Of a stretch of DNA of 64,000 nt, positions 12,643 through 25,600 are shown piece by piece. The notes beneath the pieces are model-generated. The model did no database searches, was not told the DNA's origin, and saw only the letters and a program-made list of their open reading frames with translations. Made by a program: the position numbers and the translations under genes. The stretch lies in contig JAJTWR010000236.1 in NCBI GenBank assembly GCA_021613335.1, forward strand, positions 875,001 through 939,000, read 5' to 3'. The stretch's first letter is position 1; each line of letters starts with the position of its first letter. The DNA is from Whitmania pigra. Taxonomy: Eukaryota; Annelida; Clitellata; Hirudinida; Haemopidae.

Positions 12643-15600
12643 ATGAACCAGAATTATCCAATGACGGAGAAGCCACACGACAGATCTCCAAATCAGTGGA
12701 CCAATCAGCCTTCCGGAAGGTCTCCGTCTTCCAATGATGAAAAATGTGAGCTAAATTCCAATTTGTGGAAACTAGCTCTCAATCAGCTGCAGTAGTTATA
12801 TAATGTTTTTACGTGCTGTTCATCCAATGTATTTATTTATTAACGTTGAACTTTTTAAAAATCACGTTGAATTTTTCTGAGATCGTACGAGTTTTAATTT
12901 GAGTAACGTAACAAATAACATGAAAACATATGCCCATCTGAATAATGCTTGTCACATTTCATTTGTTTTATATATAGTAATAAACAATTTATGATATTAG
13001 CAGTTGCAGTCATTATAACTATTAAATTACCCATTATTTCCGAACATAATTGACCAATTTAATCTTTCCTCAGGGTGCGAGGACTGCCAGACGTCCTACT
13101 CAACCGACTGCACCCGACACAAACTCGTTTCCGTCCCCGACAGGAAATTCCTGCCGAGAGCCTTTGCCAGTCTCCCTCACCATCTCGTCATTTCCGAGGT
13201 GAATTCGAACGGCACCAAACATTCGAAGAGGAAAAACTGCGCGAAGAAGGGCATCGGCAGAACGACTTCCTCTTCCAGGAAGGCCGGGGAAATGGTCAAA
13301 GACAAGGGCAGGAAAGTTCTTCACTTTGCCCGGGATGTTGCTGGCGATGCCGGTGGTGATGATGATGCTGACGATGCAGATGAGAAGGTGATGGGATGTG
13401 AAGAGCAAGATGAGACAAGTTGGTTTTGAATTTGTCATTCACGTTCATTGAAATTTAAGACTTAAAAACATCCATGAAACTATGAGGAAGATGTATTTGG
13501 TGAATATTCGTAATATAATGATTACTTATTTGTTTAAAAATATCATTGTAGTATTTTTACATGATTACAAGTTACTGAGTATCAATGCAATTTGCATCCA
13601 GTAAGAAAGAATTCAATAATTGAACGTACTCAAACAGATCCTGATCTTCGAGGTGTCTTTGCAAGAAGAGCCATTCCTAAGAGGACAGAGTTTGGACCTC
13701 TGGTGTGCAAACTGGTCGAAGAGGAACAAGAATTGAAGAAGCAGACTTTTGATTTGCTGGTGAATTTACAATTTATAATTTACAATTTATTTATCTTATT
13801 TTTTTTTTATTAGAGACAATTGAAGGGCCCGCTTGAACCACTAACACAATTGCCAAAACAAAAGCATCGACCCACGATCTTATTTTCATTTAATTAATTT
13901 TAATTTTTTAAATTTATCTTATTTTTGAGTGCACAAAACTATCCCATAGGGATGTGTTGGCACTACAACGAGCAAATCCGATTTAGTTCTTCTAATTGAG
14001 TGAGGGGGATAAAAACAATTGAGGAAACGAAATTTTTCAGGCAAAAATAAAATTAATTCAATAGGACCATTGGAAAAGATAAGTTTTAAGTGACGATTTA
14101 AACAGTTCTACTGTCGGAGCATAACGGACCAAGTTGATAAGTGAATTCCATGTCCTGGGTCCGCAGACTTGGAACGACCGGTCTCCCTGCTTGACTGTCC
14201 GACACTTTCATTTTTTCACTTTCATGTTCATTTTTTGCCCGATTGCCTCGACGATATTTATATAGCAAATAACAATAAAAACATCAGACGGAAAATTTGT
14301 ATCAAGATGAAAATTGTTATCTACATCTTCACTAGAAAAATATCTAGATACGTTGTCGGAATTTTCCAATATTGAAAATTTGGAAACACACCCCATGCCA
14401 GATAGACAACAATGTTGATGGCAAGACCTACCGAGCGGACATCACGGATGTGGAAGCCTGCAATTGGATGATGTTTGTTAGGCCCGCCTCCTCTTCGTCC
14501 AATCAGAACCTTGTGGCCTTCCAGTACAAACAGTCCATATTTTACCTGTCGACGAAGAACATCAAAGCTGGACAAGAGCTTAGGGTAAATTATGATTATT
14601 AATGTGAAAAATAAAATTATAATGTTGATTATGATGATGGTTTTGATGATGTAATGATGATGTAAGCTAGAGCTTTTTTTATATGATCTATGAAATATTT
14701 GGTCATCTCTAATTTCTAACTTTAATGTTTTTAACCAATGTTCAAAATGAATAAAAAAGGTGTACTGATAATCGTGATTGTCGTTAAAAGTCATTAAAAT
14801 GCGAAAGTAAGAGATCTGAATATTAATGTGACTGTCATTAATTATGCTTCCTCAGGTTTGGTACGCAAAGCCGTACGCTGAACGCTTAGGAGTGGACCTT
14901 CTGGAGGACCAGAATATAGGTGATGGGATGCCGATAATGATATCAATTCATTGATTCGACGAATGGTTACCAGTGAAGATAACCTTGTTTTAACTTTGTT
15001 AAAGTGATCGAATAACTCCTTAAAATATTTAATTCGTTAATTCGTCGAACACAGGAAGCACGGACACCTGCAACGACAAGGAGGGCGAAAGCGACGGTCT
15101 GACTTGTTGCAAATGCTCGGAAACTTTCCAAACGGAAGATCTTCTCAGGGAGCACTCGGCATGCCACGACACTGATTCTCGGGCTAAAGAGGTCAGGTTA
15201 AAGAAAGGAAGCAGGAGATTGGTCGAGAAAAAGAAAGACGTTGGAAAGGTCAAGAGCTGCAGCGAAAACGATGACTTTGTCGAGTGTCAGGTGGGATTCA
15301 ATGTCATTGAATTTTAAAATGCACATTACTAATTAATGATAGGGTTACTTATTATTAGGTTAACATTAGTAATGGCACTATCTTGTCCTTTGTTAATATT
15401 CTTTTTGATAAATATAATATATTGTAATAATATTGTTATTGTTGTTGTTGCTTTAGTCAGTATCATCAGTACACCTGTGCTATTAACTGTATCAATGTAC
15501 CAGTGTATTGAAATCTATATTGATTAATAATTTAGTCATCAGAAAATAAAGAGACTCTTGATGATGATGATGATGGCGAGTACCATCCAAAGAGACAGAA

Positions 15601-16667
15601 GAAATCTTGGTCCAGTTTCAGGTGAGACAATGAACAGGTGAATTCATGTGATAATAATGGTGGTGGTGATGATGATGATGATGATGATTTGTCTTAAGAA
15701 AAGAATCAAAGGTTTTGATGCTTTTACTTTATCAGAGCTACCCCAATATTTAACGATTCTGGTTAATTTATTATTAATTTTCGACTATTAATTCTGGCTA
15801 ATTTATAATTTAATTACTAATTAACTTTTAAACCATACAAGATCAATAGTTTAATAATTCCATCTACTAATTATCATAAATTCCGTCGATAACCTCGGAA
15901 TAGTCAGTAGTTGAATCTAAAATTTCCAGAAAGCAGAAGAAGAAAGGTAGGTCATCCCTCACCTCCAAATGCCGCTCAGACGACAGGGAGTGGTTGTGTC
16001 AGAAGTGCGACCTGGCCTTCAGAGATCCCTCGGTACTCAACCTCCATACCCTTGTTCATGCCGCTGAAAATGCCAGCACCAAGCCTGATGGGGACGCGTC
16101 GAATTCTCTTGAAAAAATGTTCGAATCTTCAGAAGACAATTTGCCCAGAGGTGTGATTTAAATTTTGTGAGCATTTTATAAAGAGTCAAACAAAATAATA
16201 AATAAATTATAAGAACAAATTGGTTTCGAACAGTCGCCATCTCATCAAAAACATTTAATTTGTATTTCATTCAAATGTGAAGTATCTATCCTTACTAGTA
16301 TCATTATTATATTACACCATATTCATAATAAACAATCCATCCATCTTGTCAACTCTTCTTGAAGAAACAGAAGAGAACCATTTACAATCGCTCGTGATGC
16401 TGACGTGCCCCGTTTGCAACGAAGACTTTGAGACGAAAACTGCCCTCATTTCGCACGTCAGTCAGCACGGTTCGACCAGGCAATCTCTGGCAAAGTCGAG
16501 ACCTTTCAAGTGCAGACTGTGCTTGAAGGCTTTCTGTCTCTTTGAAAGGCTTCAACAACATTTGCTCTGTCATGGCGATGAGTCACTGAAGCCACTGGCT
16601 TGTGAGGTATTAATTAAGTTATGGATTATTAATTAGTGATTGTATTTCAGTTTTTAGTTACTGTTGC

Positions 16668-16701
<34 letters not shown>

Positions 16702-19299
16702 GAATAGCGATTGTTGGTCATGCTTGTGTCAATAATTATCGTAGTTTCTACTTATTTTTCTGGTTTAATTGAGACAACTTTGAGAACCAGAATGACATTT
16801 TGATCTTCTTATCGCAATTACATGGTGGTTTTATCACGGCTCTTACAACCTCAAGGTCTGCAGTCGAAGATTCATGAATCCCGCCGCACTGGCCACGCAC
16901 ATGAAGACCCACGGCGATCGAAAGTTCTACGCCTGTCCTCTTTGCCCGGAGTCCTTCGACCAGATTCAGCTGCTGAGAGCTCACGCGGAAGAGAGGCATC
17001 TGGAGAGGACTATCAAGGCCTTCGAACCGCCGGTTGAAGTCGGTTCCGGGGGCCCTGAAAACCGAGGGTCGAACGGCAGTTTGGCCGATTCGTTTAACTC
17101 TAACGAAGGCGTCGATGCGGTCGGGTCGACGGCGAGCTCGTCCACGTTTGCGGGAGACGGCAGCTGCGCTGCCGTAGCCATAGCAACTGCTACGACAGCC
17201 ATCACCAGTGGAGTTTGGATCAGTGCAGTCTACCCCAACAGCTCTGTCGGCTCCGAGGTTGCCATGACGATGGAAGGAGAGCTGGAGTTCATGGGGGACC
17301 CAGGTAACTGCCTGTTCGCAGAGGAGGTGGCGACGAACGACCCGATGTCCGTGACCAACGCAGTTGCCATCGACAACGACCTCACCCGGCTCTTGGAATT
17401 AAATGCAGAAGTCGAGAGCTCGGGATCCGGCACGGCAACCAAGGACCCTCCGAAGAAAATCGAGGGGACCTACCACTGCCCAGAGTGCCATCGGGTGTTT
17501 GCCGAATTTTCCGCAGTGTCGAGGCACGTTCGACTGTTTCATTCCAGTCAGTCCTTCGAGTGCAAGGACTGCGGAAGGACCTTCCCGGGTCGAGGCAAGT
17601 TGCGACTCCACGCGTTGAGGCATTCGAGCCACCGAGAGTTCGTGTGCGAGACGTGCGGTCGACAGTTCAAAAGGAAGGACAAACTTCGAGATCACCTCCG
17701 CAGGCAGCACGACCCTACCAAGGAAAGAGACCTGACGACAAAGCCAAAGAATGTCTTTACCCCTGAAGTGAGTGGCTTAATGGCAATGATGATGATAAAA
17801 GTGTTGAAGACTAAATAGCCACTTTGTTGAAACTTTTATTTTTATTTTTATCCCCATTTTAAAGTTTCTCGTCTTTGTAGATTTCCCCGCGCGACTTCAC
17901 GAAGTTCGTCTTCAAATGTCAAAAGTGTCTCCTCGGATTCAAGAGGAGGGGCATGCTCGTCAACCACCTCGCCAAGAAGCATCCCGACATTCCAATGGAG
18001 TCCGTACCGGAACTCAGCCTCCCGATAATCACTTCGAGATATGACTTTCTCTGCCAATACTGCAGCAAGGTCCGTTAAATTCGTTTCAACGGCCTTAAGA
18101 TCTCGCACGCGTAATTAGACGTAGATTAATTCATTATAGAATTAATATTAATAATAATAACTCTATTACTCATTCACTCACTCACTAACTCTATTACTAA
18201 CTCACTCACTAACTTACTCAATTACTAATTGTATACTAATCAATTGAATAATAATTCTTCAACAATTTATACTTGATTTTCGACATTCGTTCTTTGGCTG
18301 TTGTTTGGTCGGCAGAAGAGTTTTGTTGATTCGGTGTCTTCCTCACAGGTTTTCAAGACGGGCAGCAGGAGAAAATTTCACATCCTCAAACATCACCCGG
18401 GCTCAGAACTTCCCGCCCCACTGAGGCCAAACAAGAAGCAGTCGTCGGAAGGACGTCAGACGACGGACAAAAGCGTCGAATCGCCTGTGGCCTTCCGATC
18501 GAACGCCTCGTACTCCACTCCGAGCGGACATTTGGCCAGCGAACCTTATTCCTGCAACATGTGTCACAAACAATATGCCTCCAAGTCCAAACTTCTCTTT
18601 CACCAGCGAAAGAAGCACTCAGCTTCCGACTACAAGAACGTCGTGACTTTCGAGTCGACCGGAGTCTGTGTCGGACAGGACGAAGTCGCTGAAACCCTCC
18701 GCGTTCCTACGACTTCAGTCGAGATTCCCCGACCTTCTCCCCTGGAAGTCGATTATGGCGAACTCTTTGTCGGTGCTCCCATATTCTTTACCTCGAAAGG
18801 TTCTAATTCTCTGGAGATATCCGGAGAAAATGAACTTACGACCGCGGGCAACGTCGTGGTCTTGTCCAATGACGAGGACATCCTGGCACAAAGTTCGACC
18901 CAATTGAGCTTTTCCAAGGCGCCAAGTTTTGCCTCTCAGCAGGCAGACGTCAACAACTACAACAAACCCCAGCAAACCGTCATCATCAATACAGACATAT
19001 TCAACCAGGCCATGAGTGAACTGAGCAAAGGTTATGCCAACAAGAATTCGGTCATTCTGACTCGCTACGATGCCCAGCATCAGCATCAGTTATCCCAGAA
19101 CGGAGGACACTCCGACGTCATCTCTTTGGCCGTCGACGACGGAAGTAGGTTCGGCAATCGGCCTCGGGAGGGCGCCCGGCTGATTCGAGTGAATCCGAGC
19201 ACTGGGACGACCGCCATCGTGGCCTCTCCTTTCGTCGGGGTCATCGAATACGAACAGTTGTGTTCCATCGGCCCTGACCTTTCTCAGAACTCCTTGTGA
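12643..19299 (+). CDS. PRDM10: PRDM10-type PR-domain zinc-finger transcription regulator
   Basis: Twelve coding exons join in phase to ~1179 aa: 12643-12745, 13074-13198, 13580-13759, 14348-14584, 14856-14919, 15055-15290, 15536-15621, 15930-16150, 16371-16606, 16856-17767, 17881-18069, 18349-19299. Residues 35-75 hold a small Cys motif (WCEDC) and ~85-236 a PR/SET-type domain with IPKRTEFGPL, CNWMMFVRPA, NQNLVAFQY and LRVWYA, all family hallmarks. Twelve C2H2 fingers follow, the first alone at ~252, the cluster of ~360-543, three at ~700-780, and the last three at ~810-950; fingers 5 and 11 are split by introns. A ~150-residue Ala/Ser/Thr-rich linker separates fingers 6 and 7. Length is close to vertebrate PRDM10; PRDM15 is the alternative. 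Expected role: nuclear sequence-specific regulator. The acceptor of exon 3 (13580 or 13602) and the initiator (12637 or 12643) are uncertain. AATAAA follows at 19739. Confidence 0.88.
18160..18240. repeat. (ACTC)n-like tract in last intron of the PRDM10-like gene
   Basis: Imperfect repeats of ACTCACTCACTA and ACTCTATTACT in the intron between the exons ending at 18069 and starting at 18349. Confidence 0.7.
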
Positions 19300-22200
19300 C
19301 CTAATTGTCACTAGCGAGGTTCAAGACTGGCTTCTGTCACGTGAAGAGTTTCACTGAGGCACACAGAACCTCTTTTTGAGATTACAATGTTGTTGTTGTT
19401 ATTGTTGTTACTGATATTGTTGTTGCTCAAAGTGTGAATATCTGATCTTGAGTAGGTTGTTGTCAAATTGAATGGATAACTTCATTTTTTGTGAAACCTC
19501 AAGTAATTGTTAGCTCATTACTTAAGTTGTTGTTGTTGTTGTTTTTTACTCTTAAGTTTGTTTACACCCCCTCAGGTTTGATTGAAATTAATTGGATTTT
19601 CATGGTGCTTACTAACGTGCGCTATTTGATGTGATATTTAGAGCAACATGCAAATGCAATTAATTCAACTGCCCTGTCCTTCACGATAACGATTTCCTCC
19701 GTCGCTAAACGATCGATTTTCTACTCAGGATTTTCGAAAATAAAATAATTATTCATCTCGTTACTGAGAATGCTTTGCGGCGCCTGTGCCCGTCTCAGTT
19801 AAGAACGCCCGCCAAATCTCTCTCATCTTCATGTTCACAGTAATTTATTTTCGGCATTATCCTTCCTTGCGGAAATGTCGATGACAGATTTTCTATTAAT
19901 TGTGCCTAAATCCCCCTCCGCCATCGTACATGCAACCCCTTACTTGAATGACCCATTAGTAAAGTCCCAATGGCGTAATAGACAGACTAACGATCTGTTT
20001 TGTCACTATTTTCCTACGTCTGGTTCCTGTCCTGTTTCCCGCCACCTCAAAATCACCGCGAACCATCTGACCGAGATATTGGGAAAGTTCGGTGTTCTCG
20101 GAGAGAAACATAATTTGCCGCTAATTTTTGAACGCTGAGCAATTCGACAAAAAGAAAAAAAAGTAGAAGATCATTCGTCATGTCTCGTGAGCAAACTGAT
20201 TCGCAGCGAGGATTCGATAATGAAGTGTAGCATCACGATTTTATTTTAATTTATTTATCTATCTAAAGATGACGTAAAGAGGACCATATCATATCAGGTC
20301 TATCGCGTTCGACCTGCGGTTATAGTATGTAGTATGTACCAATTCCACGTGACAAGCGTGTCTCGCGATCTCCGTTAAATTCGTTTTTACAAAAGGAAGA
20401 TGTCGACGAAAATATTCACAAGCTCATCTAGTTGGTGACGTTACGATAAAAAGTCCCACGTTCCCTCATTTCTAAAAACGGAATTTTGAGAAACAGTTTA
20501 CCTCGTCAATTAAGATTGGACGCTAATTTGGAAGCAACAATGAAGTGCAATTTAGTCATTTTATTGACTGCTAATTGTCGTCTCAAAGAATAATTGTGTA
20601 GAACGATCAAATGAGACTTGTCATTCGAGCATAATTTTTCGACATCTTCGGTCTTATTGTTGCGAATCTCTGATGATTTAAGTGTATTATTTAAAATAAT
20701 TCAGTTTTCCTTTCTCCAAAATGGCTGATAAAAATGTAAAGAATAAATTAACCGCTACCAGTTAATTATTATAAATACTTAATCTCTCTTAGCACTCACA
20801 CGATAAGTTGATTTATTTAAAAAAAGACATTTTGTTAAAGTTAACAATTTATTAATTAATTCAAGTTAACTAGTTAACTCTCAACGCTTTACACATAGCA
20901 ATGAAATTCCAAGCGAAGTGGGCATAAGACCGCTTTATATAAATGGTTTACAAACTGAACAACTGTAATTTATTCTTTAGCATTAATTTATTATAAGAGC
21001 TTAATATTAAACGTCAAGTTCAGTTTGAAATTACAGTTCAATATTCCCGGTCGGAAAATCTTTAGTCGTCAAATGCTCGTACAAACCTGCCGAAACAAAT
21101 CTAAAAACCCAGAGTCCCTGTAAGGTTGTTGGACTGACGTCGCAAGTGACGATGGCCTGTCATCATCTCAATCAACAAAACATTGAGCCTTAAAAGTGTT
21201 ATTTTTACATGAAAAGGAGTAAAAAATACAAGCGCACTTGTGATCAGTCACATTTGTAAGTTTTGGTAATCAATGGCGGATAAAGGGGCAGTTACTAACA
21301 AAGTTGTCCAGAGTGTTAAATTATTATTTTTTTTTTATCTTAAATAAAATTAGGTTTAATTTTTTTTCTTAAATTTGAAAAATCATCGGGAGGGCCGTGT
21401 TTCTCCCGTTTCTCCCCTCCATAAAAATCCGCCGCTGATTGCAATAAGTAATTTAAATTACATTTCACCCAACATTGCTAGAACCATCGAAATGGCTTGC
21501 ATTCGATAGCACGAGGCAGTAATTTGGCTTCTGAGACTAAATGACAATTAAAAATGTGACTAATTTTAGGTAAACATCTTATAACTACAAGCATTAGTCC
21601 TGTTCGTGCGTTCTGCAAAGTTACACATCAACCACCCATCTCAAAATAGCTTGACATCTAACGCTTGGCAGAATCTAAGTTGCACCTTAATTTTCAGTAA
21701 ACTTTGGCATAAATTTCTGACAAGTAAGTACTAGTCAGTCAAGATTAATGACGAGACAATCATAAAAATAAATAAATAAATAAACACAAAAGTAAAAACT
21801 AAAAATAGATTCGGGAAATCCGCGCGAACGACGAAACCGAAACCACGGCGCCAACGAATGAATTGCTGTACTTTACCGGCAGAACCTCATATTTCGACTG
21901 TGGTTTTACTTTCCTAGGAATATATAAACGGCCATTTCTGTGAGCATGCACTGACAAAGTGAGATTACAATTTTCTTTATTTCCTAGCAAAATACGAAAC
22001 AAAAAAGTGACTAAGTAACTTTCTTGATCAGTGTTTGGAGGAGAAGTTTCAAAGAGTTTATTTAGAAACATTTTAATAGGAATAATTTATAAGCCTAGGA
22101 ATTAAAATGGTGATATTCTGTTTGGGTTTCTTGTATTTATTTTTTGTCAACTTGGCAGGTTGGGTGCAAATTGATCTACCATCATTTTCACTTTAGTGCG

Positions 22201-22698
22201 GTCTTTTATGTCATAGTATCATTAATTATAATATTGCAATAGATTATTTAAATGTGGATTAGACGTAATCATGAAATAATAATGAAACATTGAGAATCTG
22301 CTCAATGCCAGAGCCATACAGGATCCCATCTTCATTTATTTGTTTAATTTATTTTATAGGAACATTTATATAGCGCAAATTCGCAAAAGCAGAACATGTT
22401 TTAATTTTAGCTTGTTGAATTATGACATTTTTGTGGGACAACATTTTTGCTGAACATGTTTATCTGAAAACAAGGATTTATAATTGCATCAGCCATTCCC
22501 TACTTTTAAGATAACACTATATTTATATATGGTGGTTATCATTTTGACATCATCACAATCATCATTCAATGTCCTCATCATCAGTGTTATTCCAATCATC
22601 ATCTTTGTCATCATCACCATCATCTTTGTTATCATCATTGTCGTCAACATCATCATCATCATCCCCATTGTCATCCTATTCCTACAAATGAATTCCAG
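19300..22698. other. Intergenic region with no recognised gene
   Basis: It contains the 3' UTR and a polyadenylation signal (AATAAA at 19739-19744) of the PRDM10-like gene, then AT-rich DNA. Small open frames (19875-20138 +, 21799-22071 -) have no recognisable domain or splice context. An ATC-rich tract at 22540-22680 precedes the next gene. TTTATATAGCGC near 22366 resembles the tail of the SINE seen at 44985. Confidence 0.5.
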
Positions 22699-25600
22699 GC
22701 AGCTTTCTTCATGCCATGGTACTTCGAAGGTCAACAAATATTACTGCCTCGCCACTGTGCCCTACGTATTCTGATCTCAATTGTTCATCGGAGTGGATGA
22801 ACAACGACAGCTCTGTGGTTCCTGAAGGCAGCAACGAAACTGGAAAGTGCCACTTGGAAATCCTCGCCCATCAAATCAAAGGGCTCGTGTGTTCGGGAAA
22901 TGATCCTCCATCGGCTTGCAACGAGACAGGTAGATGGATAAGTGGTTTCGGGGAATAAATAAATTAATTAATCATAAAAATGTAACCTAGTGTTTTGGAT
23001 TTTGACATGTTATTGATTTAAATTATTCATAATTTTACTCAAAAGTACTCTTTACTTGATTCTCATTTACTTACAATTCAATTTCTGAAAACTTATTAAT
23101 AATACAAATATATTTAAATCACTTAAATAATTTCAGTGTAACAAGATGTCAATCATAGCAAACTTTACTCTAATCTCATAATGCACATAAAATCACAGAC
23201 TGCTAAGTGCAACAGTTCAATGCTTTTACTTTTCTTTGTTAACAATTACCTGTCTCTCAATTTCAGTGCAGAACCTGACACGCAGAGGGTCCCTTCCTTC
23301 GTGTATCGATCGGTATGTCTTTCGGGCCTGCCCCGGAAACATCCCCAACTCGATTCCGAAGAAAATCAGGCAGATATTGAGGAAGAGGCATTTCTCCGAC
23401 CGAAAGAGTCTGCTCCTGAAAGAGTCGTTTATTGAAGAATTACAAAACAACTTTGGAGATCTCTTGACAAAATTTGTCACATTCTACGAGGCCGTCGAGG
23501 GCTTAACTAAGGTTGATTAATCACTTTGAATTTGAATCTTGTTATTTATTTCATTGACTTGTTTTTTTTTTTCAATTTAATTTCTTAGCTGGTTAGGTTT
23601 TTTATTTATTTTGTAAACAAGAAGTGTAATATGAATCACAGAAGAGGCTCACTTAATTTCAACCTTTAGAATTTTATTAATACTTATTTCATCAACTGAT
23701 AATTAGCTTTGTTATGTAATAAGACAAGTTTGTATTGTTTCATAAAATATTCAAATTCATATTATTTCACGTAATCAGAGCGGCAAGTCAGCTCAAAAAG
23801 CAATGGTGAAAGAATGGACAGTGAGAGAAGACAGCAACTGTTCAGATGTAGGCCATACTGCCATCAAGGTTAAAATTGCCAGATAAATCACTGTTTTACT
23901 GAGTTTATTATTTTATTCAATATTACAAATATGATGACTTAATTAAGTATAAGTAGGTCATTCATAAGCAACCAGACCCAACAATTGTTTATAATGCTGT
24001 TATTAGTTTATGTCACTGACTGTTTTATTATCCATTTATTATGTTTTATTATTTCTATTCTGCATATATATTCCACAAGAGCAAGTTCAAATAAATTGAA
24101 ATAGAGGCATAGACAACTTGGCCTTAGAGCAGGGGTCTCAAACTCAAATTGCTCCGCGGGCCAAGTGATGACTTCTAAAGTTCCTCGAGGGCCGCATAGC
24201 CATAACTTGTTTAAAATGATAAAAAGTTAATAAACAAGACAACGTAATAAGAACATAGTGCTTTACAAACTTTCTAAAATCCATTTATTACAAATGTAAT
24301 GTAGTCAATTTATGTTTCGTTTTTGTATTTGGTTAACTTAGGTTTCAGTCACTTTCTGTACTGACTGCTGACCTGGCAGCGTTTTGCGTCAACAAGGGCA
24401 TCAATATTAGGCTTGATTTTGTGAGAAGAAACCAATCTCAGTGTTGCTTGCAAATGTTCATTAGTGAGCTGTGACCTCAGTACAGACTTGTTAACTTTCA
24501 TGGATGAAAAAAATTGTTCACATGCATATGTACTGCCAAACATTGCAAGAATCCTTGCAGTAGCAGAGAGTAACCTTGGAAATCTTTCTCGTGAAAGAAA
24601 CGTGTGGAATTCGGGAATCCCTACTTCTGCATATTTCTGCTTCAAGATAGTATCACACTGGAGTTCCACCAATTCCATTTGCAATTCCTCTGCAACAGTG
24701 TCAATTTCTACAGCAAACGGCGTCGAAAAAAGTTGAAATTGTGGCTCCAGTAACTTAAAGTCTGCAAAACGCACATCAAACTGTTGAAGTAACACAGACA
24801 TCAAATCTGCATATTCTTTCAAGCATTTGGGTTCAACTTTGCCTAAGGAATTCAGAGTTGAGAAATGGGCCAAATTGCCCTCACCAAGTTGCTTCATCCA
24901 CAAACGTAGTTTAACTCTGAAGGATTTCACACTGTCGTACATCTGTGTAATAACCTGTTGTTTACCTTGAAGCTTTATGTTCAGTGTATTCAAGTGATCT
25001 GTAATATCAGTTAGAAAGGCAAGATTGCATTGAAATGTAGACTCAGTCAGTAAAGGAACTGCCTTATTTTTCATTGTCATGAATGAAGCGATTTCATGTC
25101 TAAGTGCAAAGAAACGCTTCAAAACATTTCCACGACTTAGCCATCTTACTTCAGTGTGATACATAAGTTCCCCATACTCAGATTCCATATCTGCAAGAAA
25201 TGACGTGAACTGCCTGTGATTCAGCCCCCGAGAACGTATATAGTTGACTGTTTTAACTACTACATCCATCACCTCTTTCATCTGTATGCTTTTACTACAA
25301 AGGGCTTCTTGATGCAAAATGCAGTGTATACTAGTGAAATTGATTCGTGGTGTTTCAAGGCTGTTTAATTTGTTTTTCACCAATCCAACAACGCCTACAC
25401 TTTGAGAACACATTGATGGTGCACCGTCTGTGGCCAAAGATACAAGTTTATCCCATGGCAAGTTATACTTCTCAATGCATTTTTCCAGGGCTTGAAATAA
25501 ATCACGTCCAGTTGTGGTACCCTTCAATGGTAATAGTTCCAGGAATTCTTCTGTCACATTTAAATTGCGGTCCACACCTCTAATAAACACAGCACATTGT

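Noticed and set aside
19875..20138. 87-codon + strand frame (MSMTDFLLIVPKSPS...)
   Set aside because: Isolated, no recognisable motif, length near chance expectation for this GC content.
21799..22071. 90-codon minus-strand frame
   Set aside because: No domain, no splice context and no paralogue in the window.
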